A stretch of 64,000 bases of DNA from Antrihabitans stalactiti (lineage in GTDB: Bacteria > Actinomycetota > Actinomycetes > Mycobacteriales > Mycobacteriaceae): contig NZ_VCQU01000002.1 of assembly GCF_012932915.1 (NCBI RefSeq), forward strand, positions 558,001 to 622,000, in the 5' to 3' direction. Position numbers and translations under genes: made by a program. Below, one piece after another: positions 8,842 to 17,495 of this stretch. The notes under the pieces are model-generated. The model made no database searches, had not been told where the DNA came from, and was given only the letters and a program-made list of their open reading frames with translations. Numbering within the stretch: position 1 is the first letter of the stretch; each line of letters opens with the position of its first letter.

Positions 8842-9953
8842 ACGAAGGCGAACTCGTCTCCGGCGTGGAATCGCGCCAAAGACTCCGACACGGATCGACG
8901 TGACGGCGGATGGAATGCGAAGGCGTGCACCGCCGCGGCGAGGTACCCGATGTCGGACGACTTGATGAATGCGATGCCGCCGAGAGATTCGACGGCCGCG
9001 GATGATGCCCGGACGAGCGCGTCGCGAATGGCGATTCTGCACAACAGGAGGCGGACGGATATGTCCTGGCCGCGCTCACCTTCGTCCACCGCACGAGCGA
9101 TACTCTCGATTGCGCTCATGCCGTTCTCGATCTCCGACGCCGCGCGTACGTAACCTTCGTAGTCGTCCTTGCGGGCCGCGACCAGTCGCTCGAGCAATGC
9201 GCTCGCAGCGCCCAGATAGTTCGCCGTGACGAGCATTCCGAACCAGAGGTACCCGGTCATCTCGTGTTGACCGTCGGGGTCGTCGTCGCCGTTGAGGAGA
9301 ACGAAGCTGGCCGGCACCTCGACGTCCTTCAGTTGGACTTCGTCGCTCTCGGCTCCCGCGAGGATCGAACTCTCCCAGAACGGGTGCACCGAAATGCCCG
9401 GCGACGAAGCGGGAATCAGGGCGATGCCCCGTTCACCGTTGTCGACCTGCACGCTCGCGGTGAGCAGGTCCATCGATGCCGAAAGACTGCACGGCTTCTT
9501 GCTGCCGTTGATGAGGTAGGTCTCGCCGCTACGCGTTGCGGTCATCGTGGGAATGAACACGCTCCCACCGGTGGTGCCCTCCGAGAAACCCGAAGCCACG
9601 ATGGCGCGTTGCTCCACCAAACCCTTGATGAGCGCGCGGTCTTCATCTGTTCCCATCTGGGCGAATTCGTTGAGGGTCGCAAGGGACAGGTGATGCATCG
9701 TCGTCGCGGCGCCGAGCGACGGCGACCTGCTGCCGATGGCTCGCTGTACGCGCACGGCGTCCAATGCCGAGGCGCCGAGCCCACCTGACTCGACAGGGAT
9801 GGTCAGTGCGGTGCCGCCGGCATCCCGGAAATGCGCGATGGCGTCGCTGTTCTTGCCTTCCATCTCGAGCAGTGGCGTTTCGTCCAAATAGGTGACCAAA
9901 TTCGGCAGGTATTTCTGCAATGCTGCACGTTCACGGCCCATCAGTGCGGTCAT
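8838..9953 (-). CDS. Acyl-CoA (or acyl-ACP) dehydrogenase family protein
   Basis: 371-residue flavoprotein of the acyl-CoA dehydrogenase fold. The start at 9953 has a good ribosome site (GAGGGAG, 5 bases upstream). Family features include the helical N-terminal domain (IPVESGGLGASALDAVRVQRAIG), the middle beta domain (VASGFSEGTTGGSVF...LINGSKKPCSLSASMDLL) and a C-terminal helical bundle. The substrate-binding region diverges from beta-oxidation enzymes and the catalytic Glu was not located, so it may desaturate an unusual or carrier-bound acyl chain. It overlaps the MMPL gene and diverges from an alpha-oxoamine synthase, pointing to a role in a dedicated lipid pathway rather than general fatty-acid degradation. 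Confidence 0.85.
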   Translation of the reverse strand: MTALMGRERAALQKYLPNLVTYLDETPLLEMEGKNSDAIAHFRDAGGTALTIPVESGGLGASALDAVRVQRAIGSRSPSLGAATTMHHLSLATLNEFAQMGTDEDRALIKGLVEQRAIVASGFSEGTTGGSVFIPTMTATRSGETYLINGSKKPCSLSASMDLLTASVQVDNGERGIALIPASSPGISVHPFWESSILAGAESDEVQLKDVEVPASFVLLNGDDDPDGQHEMTGYLWFGMLVTANYLGAASALLERLVAARKDDYEGYVRAASEIENGMSAIESIARAVDEGERGQDISVRLLLCRIAIRDALVRASSAAVESLGGIAFIKSSDIGYLAAAVHAFAFHPPSRRSVSESLARFHAGDEFAFV

Positions 9954-10259
9954 AATGCTCCCTCGAATAATTTCCGAATTTCCTGAATTTAAGCGTGTCT
10001 GTAAGGAGGTTCGGAGCGGGCGGCCATGCGGATCTGTGTCCGTGTGCTCTTTTCCGGGAAATTTCGGATCGTGTCCAATCCGTGGCAAGACGGCTCTTAC
10101 CTGCGGTTTTCGGCTGTGGTGCGGCGCCTGAAAGGTCGATTAGGGATAATTCGGGCATTTCATGTGATTATCCTGAGTAACCAATCTTAATTCTCGCCAG
10201 ATCCGAACCCTCTCAATAATCCCGGGATAAATCCGCGTATGGAGACGAGGTTGGCATCG
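9954..10259. promoter_or_regulatory. Divergent control region between lipid-pathway arms
   Basis: 306 bases separating the minus-strand dehydrogenase/MMPL arm from the plus-strand oxoamine-synthase arm. It is noticeably more AT-rich than its neighbours at both ends (9960-9995 and 10150-10230), as expected for two promoters. It also holds a 54-codon plus-strand reading frame (10026-10190) with GGAG nine bases upstream; this could be a small peptide but nothing supports it further. No clear operator was identified. Confidence 0.4.
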
Positions 10260-11492
10260 ATGGCTGAAAGTAATTTGATTCAAAGACTCAGTGGCGACGA
10301 ACGAATTGAGCTGTTCAGGGCCGTACGCGAATCCGTCGGAATTCCCTATTTTCGGGTCATGGAGTCAGCCACCGCGCCGATTGTGCAGGTGGAGGGCGCA
10401 GACAAGATCATGCTCGGCTCGAACAACTACCTGGGCCTCGCCGATCACCCAGCCATCCGGAAGGGCGCTCAGGACGCGCTGGATCGGTTCGGGGCCGCAG
10501 TCACCGGAAGCCGACTGCTCAACGGCACGATCGATCTCCACCTCGAACTGGAGGCCGAGATCGCGGCGTGGCACGACACCGAAGACGCGATCGTTTTCAC
10601 CACCGGCTATCAAACGAATCTCGGCACAATCAGCGCCGTCGTCGGCCCAGGCGACCGGGTTGTCGTGGATGCTGCGGCGCACGCGTCGATCCGCGACGGG
10701 TGCTCGCTCTCGGGGGCGGACGTCCGCCGTTTCGCGCACAACGATGTCGCCGAGTTGGAGAAGGTCCTTCAGGAACCACTCGACGGCGACGGCGCCGTGC
10801 TTGTCATCGTTGATGGCCTGTATTCGATGGAAGGCGATCTCGCACCACTCGGAGCGATCTCTGCCGTATGCCAGCGACACGGCGCAGCGCTCATGGTCGA
10901 CGAAGCGCACAGCCTCGGTGTTTTCGGCGCTCGCCGTACCGGGGTCGCCGAGTTGTTCGGCATCGACACGGCAACAGACATTCGGATGGCTTCACTGTCC
11001 AAAAGCCCGAGCTCGACGGGCGGATTCATCGCAGGGTCCCGGGATCTGCTCGACTCGCTTCGAGTCAATGCCAGCGCGTTCTTGTTCACGACGTCCGGCG
11101 TCCCCGCTGCGATCGGGGCGTCCCTGGCGGCGGTACGACTGATTCGCAGCGAGGAAGGCGCGCAACGGGCGCAGCGAGCACTCGACAACGCGGCGATGCT
11201 GCGAAACGGTCTGGCCCACAGCGGACTCGATGTCAGTGCGCTGTCGCCGCTGCCTGCCGGCGGCGAGACGGTGACGCCCATCGTTGCGGTGCACATCGGC
11301 GACGACCTCGCCGCGATGGACATGTGGCGCCAACTCTTCGATCGCGGTGTATTCACCAGCGCCGCACTGTATCCGGCCGTTCCGCGGTCGGGCGCGCTGC
11401 TGCGGCTGTGCGTCATGGCCTCGCACACGGATGCGCAGTTGAACCGAGCGATCGAAGTGATTGCCGAGACGGTCACACAGGCGGCGGCGTAA
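10260..11492 (+). CDS. Alpha-oxoamine synthase (AONS/serine palmitoyltransferase-like), PLP-dependent
   Basis: 410-residue fold-type I PLP enzyme that condenses an amino acid with an acyl-thioester and releases CO2. Landmarks: SNNYLGLADHP near the N-terminus, GSRLLNGTIDLHLELE, the cofactor Asp in VDEAHSLGVFG, and the Schiff-base lysine in SLSKSPSSTGGFIAG. A start at 10260 is preferred because GACGAGG lies at proper spacing; ATG 10239 is possible. Candidate functions are biotin-pathway AONS, 2-amino-3-ketobutyrate ligase or a serine-palmitoyltransferase-like enzyme. The setting (epimerase/reductase downstream, dehydrogenase plus MMPL divergent, no other biotin gene) favours a long-chain amino-ketone or sphingoid-like lipid, which is inference. 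Confidence 0.88.
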   Translation: MAESNLIQRLSGDERIELFRAVRESVGIPYFRVMESATAPIVQVEGADKIMLGSNNYLGLADHPAIRKGAQDALDRFGAAVTGSRLLNGTIDLHLELEAEIAAWHDTEDAIVFTTGYQTNLGTISAVVGPGDRVVVDAAAHASIRDGCSLSGADVRRFAHNDVAELEKVLQEPLDGDGAVLVIVDGLYSMEGDLAPLGAISAVCQRHGAALMVDEAHSLGVFGARRTGVAELFGIDTATDIRMASLSKSPSSTGGFIAGSRDLLDSLRVNASAFLFTTSGVPAAIGASLAAVRLIRSEEGAQRAQRALDNAAMLRNGLAHSGLDVSALSPLPAGGETVTPIVAVHIGDDLAAMDMWRQLFDRGVFTSAALYPAVPRSGALLRLCVMASHTDAQLNRAIEVIAETVTQAAA

Positions 11493-11494
11493 CG

Positions 11495-12985
11495 ATGAAG
11501 GTCGCCGTCACCGGAGCCACCAGCGATTTCGGCACCGCGATCCTGCCCGTCCTGCTGGCCGACCTCGATATCGACAGCGTTGTCGGGCTGTCCAGGCGGA
11601 CTTTGCAGATCGAGCACCCCAAACTCGAGGCCGTCCAGATGGACATCCGTGACCCGCAGATCGAAGACGCGATGAGGGGCTGTGCAGCGGTCATCCACTT
11701 GGCGTTCGTCGTCGAGGAGATCAAGGACAAGACCGAGACGCACGACATCAATCTGCGCGGATCACGCAACGTCATCGACTCTGCCCACCGCGCCGGGGTA
11801 CGGCGGGTCGTGATTGCCTCGAGTATCAACGCATACGGCCCGGAAGTCCGGCCCGAACCGGTGACCGAAGACGTCTATCCGGAGGGTGACCCCGACCGCT
11901 ATTACTTCCATGACAAAGCGGAGGTCGAGCACTATGCCGAATGGTGGCTGCGGCGCCACGCCGGCGAGATGGCGATCTCGATGCTGCGTCCCACCTACAT
12001 CATCGGGCCGAGCTTCTCCAATGACGGCATCGATCAACTCACCGGTCCGGTGGCGGCATTCCCGCGAGCCGACGAAGCCGCGTACCAGTTCCTGCACGAG
12101 TCCGACATGGCAGATGCGTTTCACCGTGCCGCAAAACAAGACTTGGACGGTCCCTTCAACCTCGGTCCGAAGGACTGGGTGGGAGTCCGTGAACTCGCCG
12201 CCATGCAAGGGCAGCGGCTCTTCGACGTGCCCGAGCGCCCCGCCATCGTTGCCGCCAACATCGCATTCCGCCTTGGACTGACGCCATTCTCCGGCCACTG
12301 GGTGACTGCAGGCGAGACCATCGTGGACTCTGCCCGGCTCACGGCCGCGACCGGATGGCGTCCGTCCATGTCGGCCCACGAATGTGCGGCAATCATGATC
12401 TTGCTGCAGGGAAAGCCGCTGCTGCGCAAAGACGATGCCCTCGAACGCCACATCGCTTGCGAGGCTGCCCTGGCGCCCGCATCGGCAGCGGTCGGCGTCG
12501 ACGGGCACGGGCTCGAACACGTCCAACTCCCGACCGCCACCGGTTCAGTCCACGCCGAAGTCCATGTCGCACAATCGGTTGGGGGAGGAGCCATCGTCAT
12601 CCCCGCGCCGCCGGGTCTGCATGCTCGCTACCTCACTCCAATCGCGGCCGAGATCTGTGCGATGGGCATCGACGTCGTCGTGGTCGACCTACCCGGCCAC
12701 GGACTGAGCACCGGGAAACGTGGTCACGCTAATGGTCAAGCTGTTGCGGACGCGCTCGAAGTTGCCGCCGCCTACGCGCGGTCCAGGTTCCATGGCGAAC
12801 CCGACACACTAACAGTCGGTGCTGGTGCGGAACGACTTTCGCACAGGTTCGAGCGGCATCTGAAGCCTGCGGACGGGCTGCTGCCCCGAAAGGTTCGCTG
12901 TGACAGCGCCATTCTTGGTCGCCTTCCGCACGCCCGCACCCCCCGCGAGGCGGTGGCGATCGCTCAGACTGCGATTGCTACGTAG
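11495..12985 (+). CDS. NAD-dependent epimerase/reductase fused to truncated alpha/beta-hydrolase-like domain
   Basis: 496 residues beginning two bases after the oxoamine synthase stop. Residues 1-310 form an extended SDR (epimerase) domain: Rossmann motif VTGATSDFG, then VIASSINAYGP and the catalytic-type Y-x-x-x-K replaced in position by YYFHDKAEVEHYAE, where FHDK matches the usual YxxSK only loosely. Residues 345-450 read as the first half of an alpha/beta hydrolase (GGGAIVIPAPPGLHARYLTPIA, DLPGHGLSTGKRG). Where the nucleophile elbow GxSxG should come, the sequence is VGAGAERL, with no Ser, after which homology seems lost. The epimerase domain may reduce or modify the synthase product; the hydrolase part looks decayed. 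Confidence 0.75.
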   Translation: MKVAVTGATSDFGTAILPVLLADLDIDSVVGLSRRTLQIEHPKLEAVQMDIRDPQIEDAMRGCAAVIHLAFVVEEIKDKTETHDINLRGSRNVIDSAHRAGVRRVVIASSINAYGPEVRPEPVTEDVYPEGDPDRYYFHDKAEVEHYAEWWLRRHAGEMAISMLRPTYIIGPSFSNDGIDQLTGPVAAFPRADEAAYQFLHESDMADAFHRAAKQDLDGPFNLGPKDWVGVRELAAMQGQRLFDVPERPAIVAANIAFRLGLTPFSGHWVTAGETIVDSARLTAATGWRPSMSAHECAAIMILLQGKPLLRKDDALERHIACEAALAPASAAVGVDGHGLEHVQLPTATGSVHAEVHVAQSVGGGAIVIPAPPGLHARYLTPIAAEICAMGIDVVVVDLPGHGLSTGKRGHANGQAVADALEVAAAYARSRFHGEPDTLTVGAGAERLSHRFERHLKPADGLLPRKVRCDSAILGRLPHARTPREAVAIAQTAIAT

Positions 12986-13309
12986 TGCCCCTCGGCGGCA
13001 CTCGAACTCAGGGGCTGGACATCCGATAGACCCGACACATGTCCGTCTGCCTGGCGCGACTCGGTGCTGGGCCGGTCGTACACACCTCTCGTGGCTCCGT
13101 CGACGACCATCATTAGGAGCAAGGCTGAGCAACTTCCGGCTGACCCGCAGGTCTACGACGAGGTCCGAGCCGATGGGCATCCGATCGCATTGATCTGCGG
13201 CCGCGACATCGTCACGTCTCTGCGAGGCCGGGGTTCGGAGACACGTCTTCGGTCAAAACTTTTGGATTCAAAACTATCGGTGGGGGAGCACGACCCCGTT
13301 GACTGTTGA
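12986..13309 (+). pseudogene. Degraded coding remnant in frame after the fusion gene stop
   Basis: The frame of the preceding gene stays open for another 107 codons after its TAG (12983-12985). The second half (TTIIRSKAEQLPADPQVYDE...DGHPIALICGRDIVTSLRGRG) has the composition and helix-strand pattern of a real protein C-terminus and weakly recalls C-termini of restriction-endonuclease-like proteins; this is an impression, not a verified match. No start with a ribosome site is present. It probably belongs to the decay or insertion zone that begins in the hydrolase half upstream. Confidence 0.3.
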
Positions 13310-13423
13310 GTCAAAACAGCCGCAAACCGAATCGCCAGCCGCTCGCCAAATTGCTAGCGAAAGGGTCTGTGGCTGGCGAAATGCTCGACGGCTGATAGGC
13401 GAGATTTTGGGCGTTGCTCATAT

Positions 13424-13804
13424 TCACGGCGGGCCAGTCATAAGTTGCGAATGCGACCCACGATCGGTGCGCGACCGCTCTAATCGGGCTCGCTCAATCG
13501 CGCGGGCGTACGTCATGTCGATCAACCAGGACAGCACTGAGCCTCTAGAGGGATCGAACTTGCCGGCTGTGCGCCAGACCTCGAGATAGATCTCTTCAGT
13601 GACTGCTTCTGCGAAACCGGCATCGCGCAAAACCTGGAGTGTAATGCCGTACACACCCGCGCAAGTGCGGTCATAAAGCTCCGCGAACGAGTCGACGTCA
13701 CCACCGGCAATGCGGACGACCACGTCCGCTAGCTCTGTAGCGTCGTCTCTGGTGCGCCGTGTTCGATCGACGGTGTCGTTGCTTGCGGTATCGCGCATCA
13801 CCAT
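13424..13804 (-). pseudogene. ECF sigma factor (SigK-like) truncated to region 2
   Basis: 126 codons from ATG 13804 encode an N-terminal ECF sigma region 2: GGDVDSFAELYDRTCAGVYGI, then DAGFAEAVTEEIYLEVWR, FDPSRGSVLSWLIDMTYARAIERAR, closest in character to the SigK group (W-L and R-A-x-D/E-R motifs). The protein stops about 20 residues later, so region 4, needed to read the -35 element, is missing, and no anti-sigma gene follows. Full members are about 170-200 residues. It is most likely a truncated relic; a residual core-binding fragment cannot be excluded. Confidence 0.75.
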
Positions 13805-14052
13805 GTCTGTTCGTTCTTGCCCCGAGCTCGATCGAGGCGGACAGACCCACTTGGTCATCGATGACGGCGTGGCCTTCCACCCTCCAGGTGGCTTAACGCG
13901 TTTCGGCAAGCGAACTGTTACCGCGTATGGGACGGATTTCGCGATCGTTATCGGGTCGTTAGCCAACGCGGCCAACGAGCGACGAACCAGGCCGGTGGAG
14001 ACCACCGGGTAACCGCGCGACGATGGGGAGCACGCAGACCATCGGGTAGATG

Positions 14053-14105
14053 TGCCCTCGGTGAGACTCGAACTCACACTGGACGGGTTTTGAATCTGTC
14101 GCTCT
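14053..14105 (-). tRNA. 3' fragment of a tRNA (apparent CAA anticodon loop), integration-site remnant
   Basis: On the minus strand the sequence contains a perfect T arm (GTGAG-TTCGAGT-CTCAC), a 3' acceptor strand GAGGGCA and a loop TTCAAAA that would carry anticodon CAA (Leu). Upstream, where the D arm and 5' acceptor strand should lie, nothing tRNA-like is found and the anticodon stem mispairs. It is therefore about 50 bases of tRNA 3' end only. Such pieces are typical left-overs of integration by phages or ICEs that recombine in tRNA 3' ends. Confidence 0.6.
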
Positions 14106-14621
14106 CGACGTTTGTGGTTGTTGGCGGTTGACGGCAATGATTGAAAATGCCGCTGAACTGGGATTTCTGGTGTTGGCTCTGTTGATGATCGTTTCGTATT
14201 GCTGGCTCCGCTGCGGAACCGCTGCGGAACGGTTGGAGCCAAGAAGCGACATTGCTCGGTCGCGCTGTCGAACCAATTCGACGTGGCCCCGCCACAACAT
14301 GGGGTACCCGTCCCGAGGCAGGTGTTCGAGATTGGCCAGCTGCCGTTGTTCGTTGGTCACTTGGATTTGGTCGGCGATATGTTCGGAAAGTTGCTGCCAA
14401 GCCCCACCACCGGGCTCCCTGGTCGCGACTCGGGCTGGACAGGACAGAGACGCTCAACGCCAGGGTTCTGCTGATGACAAGGTAGGCGGGCTGCCGGTCT
14501 TGAGCGAGGTACGGCAACACAAGCAATGCGGGGTGTTGAGCAGGTCGCGTCTCATCGCGGAGATCGGAGCAGCGGGTGCACACAAGTGACAGGTGTCGGT
14601 CGAACGTGTGACGACGCGTAG
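14106..14621. other. Non-coding scar region beside tRNA fragment
   Basis: About 515 bases with no convincing gene. On the minus strand a frame between a stop at about 14454 and the tRNA fragment encodes a plausible peptide core (SEHIADQIQVTNEQRQLANLE... from GTG 14360) that runs straight into the tRNA piece, as if a coding sequence had been cut there. I do not recognise it. The plus strand of the same stretch gives only low-quality frames. Confidence 0.35.
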
Positions 14622-15462
14622 CTATTTGTCGCAGAGGTGCTGCAGGTCAGCGGTGTAAATCTCCTCGGGAGTGCTGGCGATCTGTAGTGCGCGGTATGCC
14701 ATGACTCCGTGGCACATGCCGAGGCCGGAAGCCACCAGCTGGTATCGCGGTTGCGGACCGTATTCCACACACCCCAGACCACTGCCGTGCGCCACTGCGG
14801 CGCCCCAGTCCTGCCAAACGATCTGCGAGATGGCATTGGGGCACGAACCCATGGAAATCACCGAGGGCTGTTCGGTCCCGTAGCCGAGCGAATTCGGGCC
14901 CATGTCGGATGCCGAGCCCAGCACGATTGTCGATGCGGCCTGTGTCGTCGGTGTTTGCACTCCAGGCACGGGACCTGTTTCAACCGCTGTTTCGCTCACG
15001 ACGACGGTGCCGTCCTGGATGAGCTGGAATCCGTCGGAAGTGATCACGTAGCGCGCGTTGTCGGGAGCATCCGTGGCGACGAATCCATCAGTTTGACGGG
15101 AAACGTCGTACACGTCGATAGTGGCGCCGTCGGATATTCGGTAGCCACGATAATAGAGTCGGTTGACCTCGCTTCGGCACACCACCAGTGCCGACTGCTT
15201 GGTCCGCATGAACATCTCGGCTTTGTCGGTACCGAAGCACCGTGCGCCGTTCCTGAAGGCGGTAAACCCCTGGGAATCGGCGTCGCCGGCCGGTGGAGGC
15301 GCCGGATTCCCGGTCGGCGTCGGCGCCGCGATAGACGTTGCACTGGTGGTGGCCGTCACGGGCGGCGATGCAGTCTCGGGAGGTCCCGAAACTTGAGCAG
15401 CCGACAACCAGCCCGCCAGCCGCCGCGCCAAGAAGCGCAATTGCTAACCCAATGTTTCGCAT
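14622..15462 (-). pseudogene. Secreted lipoprotein gene with a frameshift after the lipobox
   Basis: ATG 15462 has an ideal ribosome site (GGAGGATC) and starts a lipoprotein signal ending in GGLVVGC (lipobox). Within a dozen codons this frame degenerates, while the +1 frame (GPPETASPPVTATT onward) gives a Pro/Thr linker and a roughly 200-residue Cys-containing domain to the stop at 14622. The shift lies near 15380-15395, in TTTCGGGACCTCCC, where one extra base would explain it. The mature domain (for example CFGTDKAEMFMRTKQSALVVC) is not recognised. Either a real inactivating indel or a sequencing error; the long downstream frame is otherwise intact. Confidence 0.7.
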
Positions 15463-15767
15463 GATCCTCCATCCTTGGCCTTGACCCAGCGGGTTGAATA
15501 ACCGCTTCACCAACTCCGCAATCCGGATCAAACGTGTCGGACACGCTGGGTCAGGGCTCATTTCAACGGCAGATGAAGCGCCGGCCACGCCGAAAGCGAC
15601 TTTGCCCCATCGACACCAAGCTCGTTGTAAAGGTCTCATGCATCGATGCCTTATTACGCGCGTTGAGATTCATCGGGCCCGAAGAACACCATGGCGGGCC
15701 AAATCGATTCCCTTTGGAAAATACTGCCGAGAAGCCGCACGTATGCGGGATGGTGTCGACTGTTCGC
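15463..15767. other. Intergenic, no gene seen
   Basis: 305 bases between the frameshifted lipoprotein and the end of the propeller gene. It presumably contains the lipoprotein promoter; no hairpin with T-run, repeat or credible frame was found. Confidence 0.4.
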
Positions 15768-17387
15768 TCAGGACGGTTGCCCGGTTGTCGCGAAGTACTG
15801 GGTCCCGTCGGCGGCTGCCAGGACGAGCCCGCCAGCGGTCGGGGTTACCTTGCCCTTGGTGAGGGGGGGCCACGGGGTCGTTCCGTCCTGCAACGTGATC
15901 GCGTTCAGTGCCCCATCGTGGGTCACCAATAGTTGCTGCCCGTCGTAGATGATGGTCGAATCACCATCCGGCGCAGGAAGTCCCGAGCGCACTGATTTTC
16001 CGTCCGCGGCGCTGTACAGGTGAATCGCGGTCCCGTCGTTCACAACTGCGAGGCCATCGACGATGTGGGTCACCGCCTTGCCGCCCGGTTCCGACCAGAC
16101 TTTCGTTCCATCTGCGGCATTGAATACATCAGCGCCGATCGCGTACCGGCTATCGGAACCGATGACTGTTGCCACATAGTTGGATGACACCGGGTCGCCA
16201 CGTTTGAGCACTGCAGGGGTCGGTGTCGATTCATTGGATCCTGTTGTTGCGCTTGGGTTTTTAGGATTCGCAGGAACGCTCGCGGCGGTACTTGGCGCAG
16301 TGGTGGGTGCGGATGTGTCGTTGCGGGCGGTTGTTGTCGGCTGCGTGATCGGCACCGTCGGGGTTGCGCCGAACGCGTGGCTAAATAGGATCATGCCGTC
16401 GCGATTGACGATCTGAATATCCGCGTGGTCGTTCCCACAGGGCTGCAGCAATGCGACGGATCCGACACCGAGAACCTTCCTCCCCGCTGTATCGATCTGT
16501 TTGCCGGTGGAAGGGTTGATAAGAATTCCGCCGAAACTAACGAAAGAGCCCGCGCTGTAGAGAAACTCGTCTTTCTTGTTACACCCGGGACCTGGAGAAT
16601 CGTACTTCCGCGCCGGAACAGACGCGCCTGGTGTTATGTCTGCGATCCAGACTGTGTTGCTGTCGCGCCCGCCGGCGAATGCCGCGTCGGCGGTGACCAG
16701 GACGTCCGTGAGACCTTGAAGCTTGACGGGTTCGCCGAATTTTTCGGAAGCGAGATCGACGAACCTGACCTCGTCGCCCTTGACGCAGACTGCCCGGTTA
16801 TCGATGGCAGTTGGGTCGCAGTGGGATACGTCGAGCGGAAATGGTTTGCCGAGCGTGCCGGTCGCCGGGACGTATGTGCGTGCTTCTGTGCGCGAAGGAT
16901 CCCGGATCAGCAAAGTGTCTGCGCTTGAAGTGAACTCAGCTGAGGTGGGGTCGCCGATCTCCAACGGAACCGGTTTATCTGGCACGGTGGGAAAGCTGCC
17001 AGCAATCGTAATCACAGGGTTGTCCGGCGGCTCCTGAACACCCTGACGAGTGGAGTTGCCATTCGCCGAGTCGGTGGAATCATTGCTGCCAAAAAAGACG
17101 AAGGCGCCGACGCCGATGGCGAGGACGGCAACAACGGCCACGGCGCCACCGATGAGGACGCCGTTGCCGCGACGGCGCGGGGGTGGCGGAACGTCGTAGG
17201 GGTCGGGTGCGTAGCCGCCGGGAGATGCGGCGAAACGGTCGGCGGGTTCGCCGGAACCTACCGGTCCAGTGGTCCAGCTACCGGCGAACGGGCTGTCGCC
17301 AATGGGCGCGGAGGCCCAATCCGACGGCCCCGCATCGTAGTTCGGCCCGGAGGGCTGCCCCGGATCGCCGGAGGTCGGATTCGTCAT
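15768..17387 (-). CDS. Membrane-anchored PQQ-like beta-propeller protein
   Basis: 539 residues from ATG 17387 (AAGG about 8 bases upstream; GTG 17396 possible). A Pro/Gly-rich cytoplasmic N-terminus of about 75 residues leads to RRRGNG and one TM helix (GVLIGGAVAVVAVLAIGVGAF). The extracytoplasmic part carries repeated short beta blades of the type VFNAADGTKVW and HLYSAADGKSV, split by a Thr/Pro-rich insert (PITQPTTTARNDTSAPTTAP). Propellers of this kind usually act as scaffolds. The gene lies downstream of and co-directional with the membrane vWA gene, which diverges from the tubulin/GTPase operon, so it is probably part of the same system. Confidence 0.7.
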   Translation of the reverse strand: MTNPTSGDPGQPSGPNYDAGPSDWASAPIGDSPFAGSWTTGPVGSGEPADRFAASPGGYAPDPYDVPPPPRRRGNGVLIGGAVAVVAVLAIGVGAFVFFGSNDSTDSANGNSTRQGVQEPPDNPVITIAGSFPTVPDKPVPLEIGDPTSAEFTSSADTLLIRDPSRTEARTYVPATGTLGKPFPLDVSHCDPTAIDNRAVCVKGDEVRFVDLASEKFGEPVKLQGLTDVLVTADAAFAGGRDSNTVWIADITPGASVPARKYDSPGPGCNKKDEFLYSAGSFVSFGGILINPSTGKQIDTAGRKVLGVGSVALLQPCGNDHADIQIVNRDGMILFSHAFGATPTVPITQPTTTARNDTSAPTTAPSTAASVPANPKNPSATTGSNESTPTPAVLKRGDPVSSNYVATVIGSDSRYAIGADVFNAADGTKVWSEPGGKAVTHIVDGLAVVNDGTAIHLYSAADGKSVRSGLPAPDGDSTIIYDGQQLLVTHDGALNAITLQDGTTPWPPLTKGKVTPTAGGLVLAAADGTQYFATTGQPS

Positions 17388-17495
17388 CGGCCACACCTTA
17401 TTCGTCTCGGAATGCTCTTTGTATCGGTCGAATGGTCGACATTCGGTCGGTGATTCAAGTGCTACCGGCCGGCTCGCCAGGCAAGCGGAGTTGGG

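Noticed and set aside
10026-10190. 54-codon small frame in the divergent region
   Set aside because: Only a weak ribosome site supports it; composition looks like promoter DNA. Mentioned in the region entry, not called as a gene.
14128-14589. 153-codon plus-strand frame
   Set aside because: Opposite strand to coding-like remnants and runs next to the tRNA fragment; low-quality sequence.
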